DNA of 64,000 nt from Sweltsa coloradensis. Taxonomy: Eukaryota > Arthropoda > Insecta > Plecoptera > Chloroperlidae. The notes beneath the pieces are model-generated. The model worked only from the letters and a program-made list of their open reading frames with translations, had not been told where the DNA came from and searched no databases. A program made the translations under genes and the position numbers. Shown piece by piece: positions 21,655-34,179 of the stretch. The stretch is from positions 36,305 to 100,304 of the forward strand of contig JAMZAV010002171.1 in NCBI GenBank assembly GCA_024449915.1, read 5' to 3'. Every line of letters starts with the position of its first letter. The first letter of the stretch is position 1.

Positions 21655-23894
21655 CAGTCAAAAGTCTTTACAACGAACGTCATTATTACGAAATTATTAG
21701 GGATGTGCGGGTACCCGAAAAACGGGTAATTTTCGGGTAGGTAAAACTACCCGACCTCGGGTCGGGCCGTCAATTCCTACCCGAAAAAGTCGGGTCGGGT
21801 AGAAGTAATAAAGAAACACGCCAATCTGCTCCTTTTAAACCTCCCGCTCAGACGCCAAACGAACAGCTGACGTCGGAGCGGACCAATCGCTACGACGTGG
21901 GCGCGGCTATGCTATGATGCTGTGTCCTTGGCTCTTCCGGCGCTGTCCCCGCTAAAGTAATAGGCCCTACTGACCGTCATTACTCGTCTTCTGGTTATTC
22001 AACGCTAATAACGGCATAAAGCAAGTTGAATATTACGTACGTAGGCTAATGGTGAAAAAGAAACGACGCTAATAAACATCGTCTAATGCCTAGGCGGCAG
22101 GCCTAGAACAAGTTCGATCTAGTGCGCATCGTTGCGCGCAGCAGAGCGTTGGGCGGAGTCAGACCGAAAGGCTGGTGCAAACGCGCGATTTCGTCAGATG
22201 CATGGCTGGTACAAACGCATGATGATGATTTCGTCGGCCGGAAGAGAAAAATACGCGATCGCATCGGTTTTTCTTGGGGTTTTCGTATCGGAAATATTAG
22301 AAAACGATCGTTACGATTATTTCCGAGAATAACGAACGATTGATGCAGGAAAACGATAATAGCGGGGTTTCACTGTACTAGGCCTAGGCCTAGGCATACT
22401 CAAGCAAAAGTTCATAAGACGCCGATTTGGATGTTCTTCGTGTCAATACAGCCCAGAGTGGCTACCTGCAACCAATGCAAAACTGTTTTGTATTTTTTTT
22501 TTTTTTTTAATGAATTCACAAATAAAAAAAATTTCACTACCCGAGCCCGACCCGAGCCCGAGGGTACTTCAATTACCCGAGCCCGAGGGTACTTTCAATT
22601 ACCCGACCCGAGCCCGACCCGAGTTCAAAAACCACTACCCGCACATCCCTAGAAATTATTATTTTATCGAAAAAAAAAAAAAAAAATCCCTATGTTTCTA
22701 ATGTTAAAGGATAGTCATGTCATTACAATGAAAAATAACATTAACAAAAAGATCATTTGAACGAACTAATGTTTTCGCCCATGACTATAATGCAACATTG
22801 TTACAACAAAAATTTTGTTTTGAATAGAGGGTTTTGTGGAATTCCCAGTCAAGGAATTGGTTTTTCCGCCGAGCTATCGCCTTTACGCGAGCCTGCAAGA
22901 GCTGCACGGACAGTAAACAGAAGTATTACCCCTCTTCTCCCTCACTCGCCGGCCGGCCACTTCACCGGACCCCTCCCCGCCCACCGGCAGCTGCCGCCTA
23001 CGAGACTGTTACCCTTCCACACCCACTCGTGCTGCCAGTGACACGGCTCTCGCTCTCCTCTCTCGGCCGGCCTGCCAGCTCAGACACTACACATTCTCTC
23101 TCAGCAGCGCCGTGTTTTTCTTACGCGATAATAATTGCAAGATCATTGTTTTTAATAAATGATGCTGTCAATACAACACTTGTTAAACTGAGGCGCAAGT
23201 ATTAAATGAGTTGAGTTGCCGTGTCTTATTCTCTGATATAAAACCCCGCCGCTAGCCGTGTTGCAACAGCTGAGCCGAATTCGACCTTGGAGATCTCGAC
23301 TATTCCCTGGGGACTTCTAGAATGCAGTTCAATCGTCGGTGCAAGTGCTCTCGTCGCAAGCATGATTCGAATTCGTAGAAAATATTGTTCACAGTAAATG
23401 AAGAGGTACAGGGAAATCTGATCTTCATGCACGAGCATTGATCGATATCAACGTGAAAAATACTTAACATCTTGAAACACAAGTACAGCGCGGGCGATGG
23501 GGGCACAGCGACCATGAAAACAGATAACTTGACATTTCATTCACCAAGCACGTGCATGGTCAGCTGTGAGCTCTCGACCCGACGAGTAGATTGTCGTGCC
23601 TCCGATTCCCGCGGCTGTCTCTCTCGCTCTCATGGCTTACGCGCCTAGCGAGAGCAGGCCTGCTGCCTGCATCACGCGGATGCAATGCTGGTTGCGGGCA
23701 GCGCCGGCTGCAGGCCCGCAGTGACGAGCGCGCTCCCGAGCATGTTACAGGCCTCGCAGTGGCTGCATTGGTATTCTGGGGATCGAGGATCTTGTTTTTA
23801 GCGAAAATAAAATGACTGATCATTTTAACGAAATAATCATTATAACGAAATAATCGCGGGATCCCCTGGCGTTCGTTGTAATAACTTTTGACTG
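21655..23894. mobile_element. pogo/mariner-like MITE, CAGTCAAAAGT ends
   Basis: CAGTCAAAAGTCTTTACAAC and inverted CAGTCAAAAGTTATTACAAC, both followed by GAACG, with TA outside each (21653-21654, 23895-23896). Such CAGT..AAC ends and TA duplication fit the pogo/Tigger group. The core 22860-23130 and 23560-23760 is GC/CT-rich. A hAT element (21698-22651) is inserted 43 bp from the left tip. No transposase frame. Confidence 0.85.
21698..22651. mobile_element. hAT-type MITE with ACCCGA subterminal array (nested)
   Basis: Ends TAGGGATGTGCGGGTACCCG and, inverted, TAGGGATGTGCGGGTAGTGG, with perfect duplication GAAATTAT (21690-21697, 22652-22659). Both subterminal zones are runs of CGGGT/ACCCGA/GCCCGAGGGTA. 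GC-rich core, no coding. Confidence 0.94.
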
Positions 23895-24074
23895 TAGATG
23901 GTGATCTATGTAGGCCTAGGCATTCACGCTTATTTTTGCTGCGTGAAAGATTGCAAAAAGCCTCGGCCCCTGGCCCTGATAAAAAATTAATTTTATGTGC
24001 GTAATTTTAACTTGAGAACGATGAATGTGATGTTGATGCTACGCGTATATTTTATCCATGATTTGTCCTTTGAG

Positions 24075-25311
24075 TAGGGGTGTGCAAATATTCGAAATTT
24101 TCGAAGTATTCGAGAATAATTTACTATTCGTATTCGATTCGAAACTCGAATAGTAACTATTCGAATTCCCGAAGTATTCGATTTGAAATTCCCGCTAGTA
24201 TGCAGGAAACTACATTACCGATCGACGCACCCTATCGTCAACTCCGCGCAACGTGTTTCAGCGGTCGTACCAACCAACCAAACCAAGCTGTACCAACTTC
24301 GACAAACAACAGCATCTGATATCACCGTTGTCACGACGTTGTTGAACGTAAGAAATTACTCCGAAAACGTGATGCAAACCTCATCTTTCTTGCGAAAAAG
24401 TTCTAAACATGGTCTTTTCTCGGGTAAATGCTCATGTAAAAACCCGCATAGGGCTCTCGTGCTTACAGATTACGAAGAAGAAGCGGGCCTTGAGCCCGAA
24501 ACGGACATAGCCCTAGGCCTAGCCTAGCCCTACCCGCTTCAAAGTCTAGGCCCTAGCCTACGGCAAAAAAAGTGCGATTTGGTACTTTTTCAACCCAAAA
24601 GGGAACGAAGCCGAATGTATGCATTGCAAAAAAAATTAAAAACCCCCACAGGTCAGAACAACGAACATTGTTTTTAATTCCCTGTGCTTTGCACAATGCT
24701 AGGCCTAGGGCCTAGGCCCCGAGCCTACCTAGACCTAGGCGTACGTACGTACGTAATACTTCAACCAAGTACTTTTTTCTAATTAATTTAAACGTAATAA
24801 CATGCAAATTTTATTTTGCCAAGCTTTTCGAGGATGCTGTTATGGGACACTGTACGTTTATGAATAAAGAATGCGCAAATGAGGAAGGGTAGATGAGCTT
24901 GGCCCTTTTTTTAAGATCTCATTTCTTTTGAGTGTGTAAGGTTTGGCTGTATTTCTACAAGTTTTTAATTCCCTGTGCTTTGCACAATGCTAGGCCTAGG
25001 CCCCGAGCCTACCTAGGCCGACCTAGGCCCTAGGCTAGCCTACTTAGGCCTAGGCTAGTGCTAGGGGCTAGCCATTGAATTTTGCCAAGGCTAGCCTAGG
25101 GTAGACCTAGGACCAAAGATCCTATTATTAATTAATAATATTAATATTAATAGCCATAATATATAAAACTTAAAAACAACTAAATGTTTATTTTTATGTG
25201 TGCGCACTGTTTTGACAACTATTCGATATTCGACTTCGATATTCGACTTTTTTACTGTGTACTATTCGATATTCGTATTCGAACTCAAAAATCACTATTC
25301 GCACACCCCTA
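24075..25311 (+). mobile_element. hAT-type element, TAGGGGTGTGCAAATATTCG family, copy 1
   Basis: Ends TAGGGGTGTGCAAATATTCG and inverted TAGGGGTGTGCGAATAGTG, perfect duplication CCTTTGAG (24067-24074, 25312-25319). Subterminal arrays of TATTCGA/TTCGAAT. A 114-codon open frame (24183-24527) with THPIVNSAQRVSAVVPTNQ and LTDYEEEAGLEPETDIALG is kept in copy 2 (30532-31839). The two copies are nearly identical over 1.2 kb. Function of the frame is not recognised; it may be the start of a lost transposase or chance. Confidence 0.93.
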
Positions 25312-25541
25312 CCTTTGAGTGATGCTCATTGCCACTAGGCTACCGCTAGGCCCTATCCCTCTATGAATGAAGTCAAAAGCTGTTTATTGGAGCTAACAAT
25401 TCCACTTTTTTGCCGATACCGATTTCAATTCTTCACCGATGCAGATTCTTTTTCACTCTTGTCAAAAAATTGTAAATGAATAGTAATTAATAATTGCGCT
25501 ATAGTTGTTCATTTATATAACTTAATTATATTGAGTACTCA

Positions 25542-26278
25542 GTGTGGTGTGATGAAAGGAATGCCAAAAGGCTGGATCATGTGAGAAACATGTAGAGATA
25601 GGGTAGGAGACCAACAGCTTACCTGAAGTGGAGTAGGCGCGCCGTGATAGAAGACATAAACACAAATAAACAAATAACACTACATTTCAAACGTTTCGGT
25701 CTACGTGACCTTCCTCAGTGAGTAGAGAAGAGTTACTGAGGTGAAAAACTAAAGCTAGGTAGCCGTTGGCTAGGGTGGGGGTGGGGTGAAGTGAAAGATG
25801 AGTGGGGGGTGTGGAATGGGTGACAGGGAGGGGTAGCGAGGAGGAGAGGGAGGACTACCTAAGGTTTAAGTTAGGTTTGTGGCGCGATTTGCAAATCCAT
25901 TGGTAGGCCAGTTCCCATCTTCTCAGTTCTCCATCGTGTACAGTGGGACTGGCCTACCAATGGATTTGCAAATCGCGCCACAAACCTAACTTAAACCTTA
26001 GGTAGTCCTCCCTCTCCTCCTCTCTACCCCTCCCTGTCACCCATTCCACACCCCCACTCATCTTTCACTTCACCCCACCCCCACCCTAGCCAACGGCTAC
26101 CTAGCTTTAGTTTTTCACCTCAGTAACTCTTCTCTACTCACTGAGGAAGGTCACGTAGACCGAAACGTTTGAAATGTAGTGTTATTTGTTTATTTGTGTT
26201 TATGTCTTCTATCACGGCGCGCCTACTCCACTTCAGGTAAGCTGTTGGTCTCCTACCCTATCTCTACATGTTTCTCAC
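25542..26278. mobile_element. Penelope-like insertion forming a 334-bp-arm inverted repeat
   Basis: Arms 25579-25912 and 25948-26280 are complementary with only isolated differences (for example near 25837), around a 35-bp centre. The whole is flanked by a 14-bp direct duplication ATATTGAGTACTCA (25528-25541, 26279-26292), as left by target-primed insertion. Each arm holds CTGAGGAAGGTCACGTAGAC followed by CGAAACGTTTG, similar to the hammerhead core (CUGANGA, stem II, GAAAC) seen in Penelope-like elements, which are known to insert as inverted partial copies. Family assignment is inferred; no reverse transcriptase is encoded. Confidence 0.7.
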
Positions 26279-26292
26279 ATATTGAGTACTCA

Positions 26293-26692
26293 ATGTGAGG
26301 AACCTCTCCCCCCCCCCCTTTCCTTCCCCTACCTGTGGCTGGTTCTGACCAGTATGGGACTTTCCTCCCCATATCCCTTAGGCTAGAGTGGTGCATTATG
26401 AGTATGAGGGTCTGTCCATACAAATGTGTCCATTAGTAGGAAATTGTAAATATTGTTATTTTGAGCTGATTTTTTTTCTACTATCTACTAAAAGTCTAAA
26501 TTGCCATTATTTATATCCAACATAAAAAAATCTCTCCCAGTTATTTGGCAAATTTCATTCAAAGTTGAGATTTTGAAAATTGCTATTTCTCGGAAGATTT
26601 TTTCCATTTTTCGAAGTTGATTTTAAATGTAAGTAAGTAATGGTTTATTTTTTATACCAAAAACTTAAATTTGTCAATTAAGGTGTCTACTT
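26293..26692. other. TOP2 intron, nothing resolved
   Basis: AT-rich apart from a C-run near 26309-26320; no gene or element ends. Confidence 0.4.
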
Positions 26693-27056
26693 TTAACCCG
26701 AGAGTAGTCGCGCCCCTGTTTGTAACGTTAGTAGTCGCGCGCGGTCCTTTAGACCGCATTATTTATTATGGGCTAATAACGTTAGGATGACGTTTTGATT
26801 ACGAATATAAGGTAATTTATAATATAAGTAACAGCATACCTGGTTATATTAATCAATTGTCAATCAATAATCAATAAATAATCAATCAAACACAGAAAAG
26901 TAGCAAACCTACAAAAAGGTATAAAAATATGTTTTGAAACACCCTGTAGTTCGTATTATTAGTAAACCAAGACAGTAATATTATGCCAACACTGTATGTT
27001 GAAGAATAATCAACCTACAATAACAAAATACATGTCTCATAATAGTGATTGAATAT

Positions 27057-27746
27057 TAGGGCTGCCCAACAATATCGATAATTCGATACGATATCGATAT
27101 GAAGAAAAAAATTCGATATCGATATGAAAATGTATATCGTTTGATTAAAAAAAAAAAAAAATTTTTTTTTTTTTTTTTTTTTTTAAATCAAGAAATGGTT
27201 GGTGTGGCAGTGAGTTATGGTTCTGCAGCGCTGTTCCTTCCCCCCCCCCCCCTCCCACGCCACCAACTACATATTGATAAGTCAGTTTGGCTTCGGGCCA
27301 AGACTCTTGCTGCTTTGTTTTGTTTATCTTAACAGATAAGATAACAAGAACACATGTGTAATCTCATTCATATCAGCAAAGCATAACAGACAGCTCAAGT
27401 TGTTCCACTAGAGTAGTGTCCAGACAGAGTCAGGGAAAGAGAGGTAGAGACAGAGAAGTCAGTTAGCTTCTATCTCTTCGCAGGGCCGCCGCAAGTATTG
27501 TTGTGATTGTTCTTCATGGGACGGACAGTGGCATGTCTGTATTGCCGGCGGGGCCTTGGTAACGCCCGAAGAACGTAATAACACGTAAAAAAAAAAAAAA
27601 AAAAAAAAAAAATCCAAAAATTTTTTTTCAAAAAAAAAAAAAAAAACGATATCGATACTCGATTTGAAAAGTTCGATATCGAATCACGATATCGATATAT
27701 TCCCTCACGATATCGATATGATGTTTTTTATCGTTGGGCAGCCCTA
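27057..27746. mobile_element. hAT-type MITE, TAGGGCTGCCCAAC family (nested)
   Basis: Ends TAGGGCTGCCCAAC and GTTGGGCAGCCCTA, perfect duplication TTGAATAT (27049-27056, 27747-27754). Subterminal arrays of CGATATCGATA on both sides and long A/T runs (27147-27184, 27588-27647). Confidence 0.94.
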
Positions 27747-27817
27747 TTGAATATGCATATTTTTGCCTCCCTTAGTAGTCGCGCAGCGGTCGAAAAGACC
27801 GAGCAACCAAACAGGAC

Positions 27818-28568
27818 TAGGGTTGCCATAAGTGCTGGTGCAAAAAAGAGGACATTGTTTTTAGCAAATTGTTTTTAGCTAATAAATCACATATCTAATT
27901 TGCATTATACTTTTTATTGTCATTATTTATTACTGTTTACATCAAATCGCTAGATAAGCTACAGCTTCCTCAGCTGCCGAAATATCATTTTTAATTTTGA
28001 CCCTTTAGGTGTGAAAAATGAGTCAATTTTCAATGAACTAGAGGCACTCTGAACACAATTAACATGTTTTGTTGTTTTTATGTGAGCTTCTAAATCTAGA
28101 CTTCCTTTGTTCGCAATAGAGATGAAAGTACCATTACTACATATAAGACACTAGGCTTCCCAGTCATATCTACCTTTCTTAAAAGATGGATACTTTTCTC
28201 CGAGCTTGTCAGAAAACTTACATTTACGCTTAGACATAGCGCGAAACTTGACACTGTCACTGCAACAGCCGACCGGCCTCACGGTCAAGGCAATAACGGA
28301 ACAAGGCCAAGGCTGTACTGCCACCCGAACGGAGATGTCTTGCATGCACGTATCTGAATGCCGCGCCGAGCCGACTGCCGTGCCGTGCCGCGTCAATGCG
28401 TCATCGAATAGTGTACGTATAGTCTGATTTTCGTGATAAATGTAGCCGCGCCCGTAATTATACAAAAACCCGGACATTTCACGCTTTTATGAAAAAGCCG
28501 CCCGGACGCATAAACAGCATACGAAAAAGAGGACATGTCCGGGTTTAACCGGACGTATGGTAACCCTA
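27818..28568. mobile_element. hAT-type MITE, TAGGGTTGCCATA family (nested)
   Basis: Ends TAGGGTTGCCATA and inverted TAGGGTTACCATACG, perfect duplication AACAGGAC (27810-27817, 28569-28576). AGAGGACA / TGTCCGGG words repeat inside the ends. Both strands show short open frames in the core (28151-28477) that I do not recognise. Confidence 0.92.
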
Positions 28569-28753
28569 AACAGGACCTCTTATCTTAGATGAAGTTCTGC
28601 AGAAAACTGAATCGCGTATTGCACACTGGCTTCACAAATCTATTTTGGGAAGGTAGGCGGAACTAGACAAGCCACGCATGCGCGCTGTGCAAATACCAAC
28701 TGTTGAAAAAAAAAGTCGGTCTAAAAGACCACACGCGACTACTCTCGGGTTAA

Positions 28754-30531
28754 GAAATCATAGTCTCAAAACCTCATGAACATATTGACATAATAACAAC
28801 TACCCCTAGAACTGAGCATTGTAAGAATATGTCACAAGGGTAACAAAAACTACTAAAAGTTTCGATAATATGGCTACAGGAGGGGGAAGGTGTTTAGGAA
28901 GCAAATCACATAGCCTAGCCTACTAGGGCCTAGGCCTACGGTCCTATGCTGTGGGATTAAAGGCAGAAACAGACTGCTTTGAGATTTTTACACTTTGTTT
29001 ACAAACCTAAAAATTTACGCCGCCTCACAAATTGGAAGTAGGCCCAAGTATAACAGTACGTGATGATTTGACTAAACAGGTGCACAAGGCAGGTGCTTCT
29101 GGCCATTACTTGCTGTCACCTTGACATTGCCTAGACTAGGCCTACCTAGCCCTAGCCCTTAGTTCCTTCCTTTACCTATTTATTGTCTATTCTATTCAGT
29201 AATACAAGTCAATGATTGTTACGAGGTACATAGAGAACCTGATTAGTTACGATTTACATCACCTCACTTGAAGATCAGCTGCACCGATCTTGAGAAGTGG
29301 CGGGCAAGCTAAAACTGACTGCAGGAACTTTGTATGTCCCAAGACCAAAGAAGGAAATGTGCTACGTTAAAGAAACGGCCGTTCCTGGTGAAGAAAAGAG
29401 TTTTAACTTTTAAGTGTACATTCTTGGCCTAGGGCCTAGGCTTACGACTTTTTTTTTTATATCTAGGGCCTAGGGCGACTATAGTCTAGGCCTAGGCCAG
29501 CCCTACGCCCATTTTGACAGCTCGCGGCTAGGCCTACCCTAAAGGCATCTCTGCAAGGGCCTAGGCATAAGCAATGGATTTATATTTCTTCATTAACCTA
29601 TTATTTTAAAATATTTTCTTGGTTTGTAAAGTATGAGCCACACACATAGGCCCTACATACTTTGTAATAGGCCTAGGCCCTACCCCCTATGCATAGGCTA
29701 GCCCTAGTAGTTTTCCCGATTTTCAATACGTGTGCCCATCTCTTTCTAAGCGTCAGGTCTTTAGGAAAAAGATGGAAACACACAACTTTCCCCTTACTGT
29801 TGCATTTAGGAATGGAGCAGTAGCTATTACAAACATTTGTATTTGCCATAGAGACATAATAACGAAGTCAACGAGCCTTGTTTACTTATGGGATGATCGC
29901 CGCCAATTACAACCAATACCGCAATGCGTAGTACACGCGCCGCCGCCGCAGCGCTTCGATAGACTTTTTTTCGCGAATATTATCATATCATCACAAAGGC
30001 ATTGGTTATAGGCCTACCCTAAAATTTCATGAGATCTTGCTAATTGCAAATTGCTCACACGGGATGCTGCATTTATAAAACTGTCTTCAACAGAGTTCCA
30101 GTGCATTCTAAACCTACTATTCATCCTTCAACTGAAAGTTTAATTTTACAAGCAATTTTGTTATAACACGTTACTAATTGACCTACCCACATAGCAAAAT
30201 AGGCCCTTTGTGTTATTAGTTTTTAATTACTTTTTACATTGATACTTTTTTTTTTAACTTGGAACGGCTTTAAAGTGATTTTTACCTTCTGACGTCAGTA
30301 TAATATCCATAGTCACAAGGGTAACGGTCACAAGGGTAACACACTTCTTTTATAATTAAAGCAGTTTTTACCATCAATTTTCAACATATTATTCCAAATC
30401 TAATTACTGATACTCTTTAACAGAAAGATAATAAATCTAAACATTAAAAAATCATAAATAAAACGTGAATACTTGAGGAGAAAAATGTGGTGTAAAGTAT
30501 GGTACAGTTTTTAGCCTGGTTTCCTTGTCAC
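28754..30531. other. TOP2 intron, TAGGCCTA-rich, TCACAAGGGTAAC words
   Basis: No gene recognised. GTCACAAGGGTAAC occurs at 28833, 30314 and 30328 in the same orientation, and a split or variant form flanks the next element. Dense CCTAGGCCTA at 28915-29700. Confidence 0.45.
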
Positions 30532-31839
30532 AAGGGGTGTGTGAATATTCGAAATTTTCGAAGTATTCGAGAATAATTTACTATTCGTATTCGATTCGAA
30601 ACTCGAATAGTAACTATTCGAATTTCCGAAGTATTCGAATTCCCGAAGTATTCGATTTGAAATTCCCGCTAGTATGCAGGAAACTACATTACCGATCGAC
30701 GCACCCTATCGTCAACTCCGCGCAACGTGTTTCAGCGGTCGTACCAACCAACCAAACCAAGCTGTACCAACTTCGACAAACAACAGCATCTGATATCACC
30801 GTTGTCACGACGTCGTTGAACGTAAGAAATTACTCCAAAAACGTGATGCAAACCTCATCTTTCTTGCGAAAAAGTTCTAAACATGGTCTTTTCTCGGGTA
30901 AATGCTCATGTAAAATCCCGCATAGGACTCTCGTGCTTACAGATTACGAAGAAGAAGCGGGCCTTGAGCCCGAAACAGACATAGCCCTAGGCCTAGCCTA
31001 GCCGTACCCGCTTCAAAGTCTAGGCCCTAGCCTACGGCAAAAAAAGTGCGATTTGGTACTTTTTCAACCCAAAAGGGAACGAAGCCGAATGTATGCATTG
31101 CAAAAAAAATTAAAAACCCCCACAGGTCAGAACAACAAACATTGTTTTTAATTCCCTGTGCTTTGCACAATGCTAGGCCTAGGGCCTAGGCCCCGAGCCT
31201 ACCTAGACCTAGGCGTACGTACGTACGTAATAGTTCAACCAAGTACTTTTTTCTAATTAATTTAAACGTAATAACATGCAAATTTTATTTTGCCAAGCTT
31301 TTCGAGGATGCTGTTATGGGACACTGTACGTTTATGAATAAAGAATGCGCAAATGTGGAAGGGTAGATGAGCTTGGCCCTTTTTTTAAGATCTCATTTCT
31401 TTTGAGTGTGTAAGGTTTGGCTGTATTTCTACAAGTTTTTAATTCCCTGTGCTTTGCACAATGCTAGGCCTAGGGCCTAGGCCCCGAGCCTACCTAGGCC
31501 GACCTAGGCCCTAGGCTAGCCTACTTAGGCCTAGGCCCTAGGCTAGCCTACCTAGGCCTAGGCCCTAGCCTGCCTAGGCCTAGTGCTAGGGGCTAGCCAT
31601 TGAATTTTGCCAAGGCTAGCCTAGGGTAGACCTAGGACCAAAGATCCTATTATTAATTAATAATATTAATATTAATAGCCATATAATATATAAAACTTAA
31701 AAAACAACTAAATGTTTATTTTTATGTGTGCGCACTGTTTTGACAACTATTCGATATTCGACTTCGATATTCGACTTTTTTACTGTGTACTATTCGATAT
31801 TCGTATTCGAACTCAAAAATCACTATTCGCACACCCCTA
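30532..31839 (+). mobile_element. hAT-type element, TATTCG family, copy 2
   Basis: Nearly identical to 24075-25311, including the 114-codon frame (here within 30525-31001) and an extra tandem of CCTAGGCCTAGG around 31500-31580. The first bases are altered (AAGGGGTGTGTGAATATTCG) and no 8-bp duplication is visible. Left flank GTCACAAG and right flank GGTAACGC together approximate the local TCACAAGGGTAAC repeat, so it landed in that motif and the duplicate was lost. Confidence 0.85.
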
Positions 31840-32128
31840 GGTAACGCAGCTTTTTATTATACAAATTTATAAAATGTTGATTATTAAGGGCCAATAAATT
31901 ATGATTTCTTAAAGCACACATCATGCACTTTGTGCTAACAAAAAGAATAACCACTGATTTTTATGTTTTGATAGTAAAACGCTGTGTATTAATGTTGATT
32001 GTGCTTCCAAATATCACAAAGGTAACGATGGACAGACCCATGACCTAACTTTTGATGTGCCCTTAATCCAAATAAACTCTTAACTATTTCCAATAATTTA
32101 CCATTAATGCTTGCTTCTTCCTTCCCAG

Positions 32129-32264
32129 GGACTATAAAGAATACAACACGGACACAACTGTCCGTTTCGTGATTCGAGCTAGCGAAGAGACTTTGTCCAA
32201 GGCCGAGAGAGAGGGTCTCCACAAATTCTTCAAGTTGCAGAGTACGACCACGACAACATCAATG
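32129..32264 (+). CDS. TOP2: TOP2 window exon 8: tower domain, short exon
   Basis: Acceptor tcccag ends at 32128 and donor GTAACT starts at 32265. It completes the Gln codon and reads D-Y-K-E-Y-N-T-D-T-T-V-R-F-V-I-R, then LSKAEREGLHKFFKLQ and ends T-S-M in phase 0. It sits between two introns of 10,956 and 8,508 bp, so it is a 136-bp exon in about 19.5 kb of transposon-filled DNA. Confidence 0.95.
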
Positions 32265-32296
32265 GTAACTAGAAACTATTGTATATCACTAAATAT

Positions 32297-33372
32297 TAGG
32301 GCTGTGCGAGTACTCGAATATTCGAGTACGAGTCGAGTTCACGGCGAGTTCGAACAAATTCGAGTTTCATTTATTTTGAACTCGAATATTCGAGCGTCGG
32401 TAAAAACAGCATTTTCATTTACCGACCCGTCAAAAATTTTGTGTTTCGTCCGTTAGATAGCAGCATACGCGGCAAAGATCGTGATACACGATAGTCGAAC
32501 TCCTTGTGAGGTGAAGCTCGTTATGATTGGCCGGCTGAACTTTGCGAGATCCAATTGGAGCTGGTCATACGTCACATGCGAGCGTTGATTGGCTGTCAGT
32601 TTTGAAATCATTCACGTCTACCGTGTATCACCACTTTTGTGTCCGAGATGTATGATGTTGACAACAAAAATGGCCACGATTGACGAGGAGAGAGCAGAGC
32701 AGACAGATAATTTGTAAAAATATGCGGCGGACTAGGCTAGGCTTAGGCGTAATTTCTTCTCTAAAGCATAGGCCTAGCATAAAATACAATTTTGAAATAT
32801 TCATGAGATGGAACACTTGTCACAATGCAGGTAAACATTCAAACAACACACGGCGTGACAGTACCAGTGACAACCGGTAGGCTAGGCCTAGTAGCCTGGT
32901 CAGGATTTCTTCTGGCTAAGATTAGCGCCTAGGCCTAGTATATTTTACCGATCTTAGGCCCTAGCTAGGCTTACAAACTCAGATTGCCATACCAAAATGC
33001 ACCCAGCACTAGACCTAGGCCTATGGCACCCTTCAAAACCAAGGTTAGTTGTAGGCCTAGCTAGGCCCTAGGTCTCCATAACCAAAAATATTTAACCCAG
33101 AAGATAGGCCTAGGCTTTAAAACTGAAGAATTTGTTTGATACCTAGGCCTAGTAGAAAGTCTGAAATGGAGAACACATTTTCTCAATTTGAAAATAAACT
33201 CGATTTAAAAAAATATATTAAAAAAAAGGGCCCTAGCATCATTATAAATTAATTTTTAAATGAACTCGAATTGAACTCGAATTGAACTCGAATTGAACTC
33301 GAAAACCGAACATTTGACTGAACTCGAACTCGTACTCGACTCGAATTGAAATCTCCCGTTCGCACAGCCCTA
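32297..33372. mobile_element. hAT-type MITE, TAGGGCTGTGCGAGTACTCG family, copy 1
   Basis: Begins TAGGGCTGTGCGAGTACTCG and ends GTTCGCACAGCCCTA, perfect duplication CTAAATAT (32289-32296, 33373-33380). Subterminal arrays of CGAGT/GAACTCGAATT words. Inserted 32 bp downstream of a TOP2 donor. Copy 2 lies inverted at 53734-54845. Confidence 0.94.
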
Positions 33373-34179
33373 CTAAATATAAGAGGTTTGGTTTTAAATT
33401 GAAAAATCCAGGTTTGCTTACCTTGTAAATTTTATGACATTACTGCAAAATGTGCATAATGTGCTTTCTCATGTTGATAGGTTTATTTTTATAGTACAAC
33501 CTTGCTATAACAACCTTTATTAATACTACGATCGCGGTTGTACGACATTTTTTTGTGGACATTCCTACAAATTCCCATATATGGTTCTAACTTCTATATG
33601 TATTTCTTTTTCAATATTTCACGCAATATAATCGGTCACTCTCATTACTAGGGATGACGAAACCCGACTTTTTTACGACCCGGGTACCCGTCCACATTAC
33701 CCGTGGGTTACCCGGGTAGTAACACAAAAAAATCTTGTGGGGTGTCTAATGAACTGTGAAGAAACACGCTCATCAATTATCGTAATATCTCAGACGTAAT
33801 GCTGTTCTATAAACAATGACGTGCCGATGAAGTAGTATTTCATAATCACGAAAGAGGAACAGCAGCGGGCCATTAAGATAACACTCACGCATCTGCTTTA
33901 TATCTTGACACAGTCAAGTCACGACTCACGATGCGTTGGCGCGGGGCGTGGGCTGGGGGGACTGGAGCCCGAATTAGAGTAAACAAGATAAGGAAAGGTT
34001 TATCACCATGGATGATAGCTTTTAAGTTTTGACTTCTAGCAGATTGAAAACATAAGTGATGTTGTGGTAATTATTTACGCAGTATAATCTCTGGAAGATC
34101 GCACGAGTGTTTAGGCAGGAGGGGAGGGGGGGGGGCATACTCAGCATACTGCACAAGTCGGCGGCATGAACAAAGGACA

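Larger units (their letters stand above)
26697..28749. mobile_element. piggyBac-like MITE with two nested hATs
   Basis: CCCGAGAGTAGTCGCG (26697 on) and CGCGACTACTCTCGGG (to 28749) are perfect inverted repeats bounded by TTAA on both sides (26693-26696, 28750-28753). CCC ends and TTAA duplication are the piggyBac signature. Subterminal GGTC-TTTAGACC palindromes recur (26752, 27788, 28712). hAT elements at 27057-27746 and 27818-28568 are inserted in it. No transposase remains. Confidence 0.88.

Noticed and set aside
25579..26280. Inverted repeat considered as a foldback DNA transposon
   Set aside because: A 14-bp flanking duplication and internal hammerhead-like core fit a retroelement better; kept as Penelope-like with moderate confidence.
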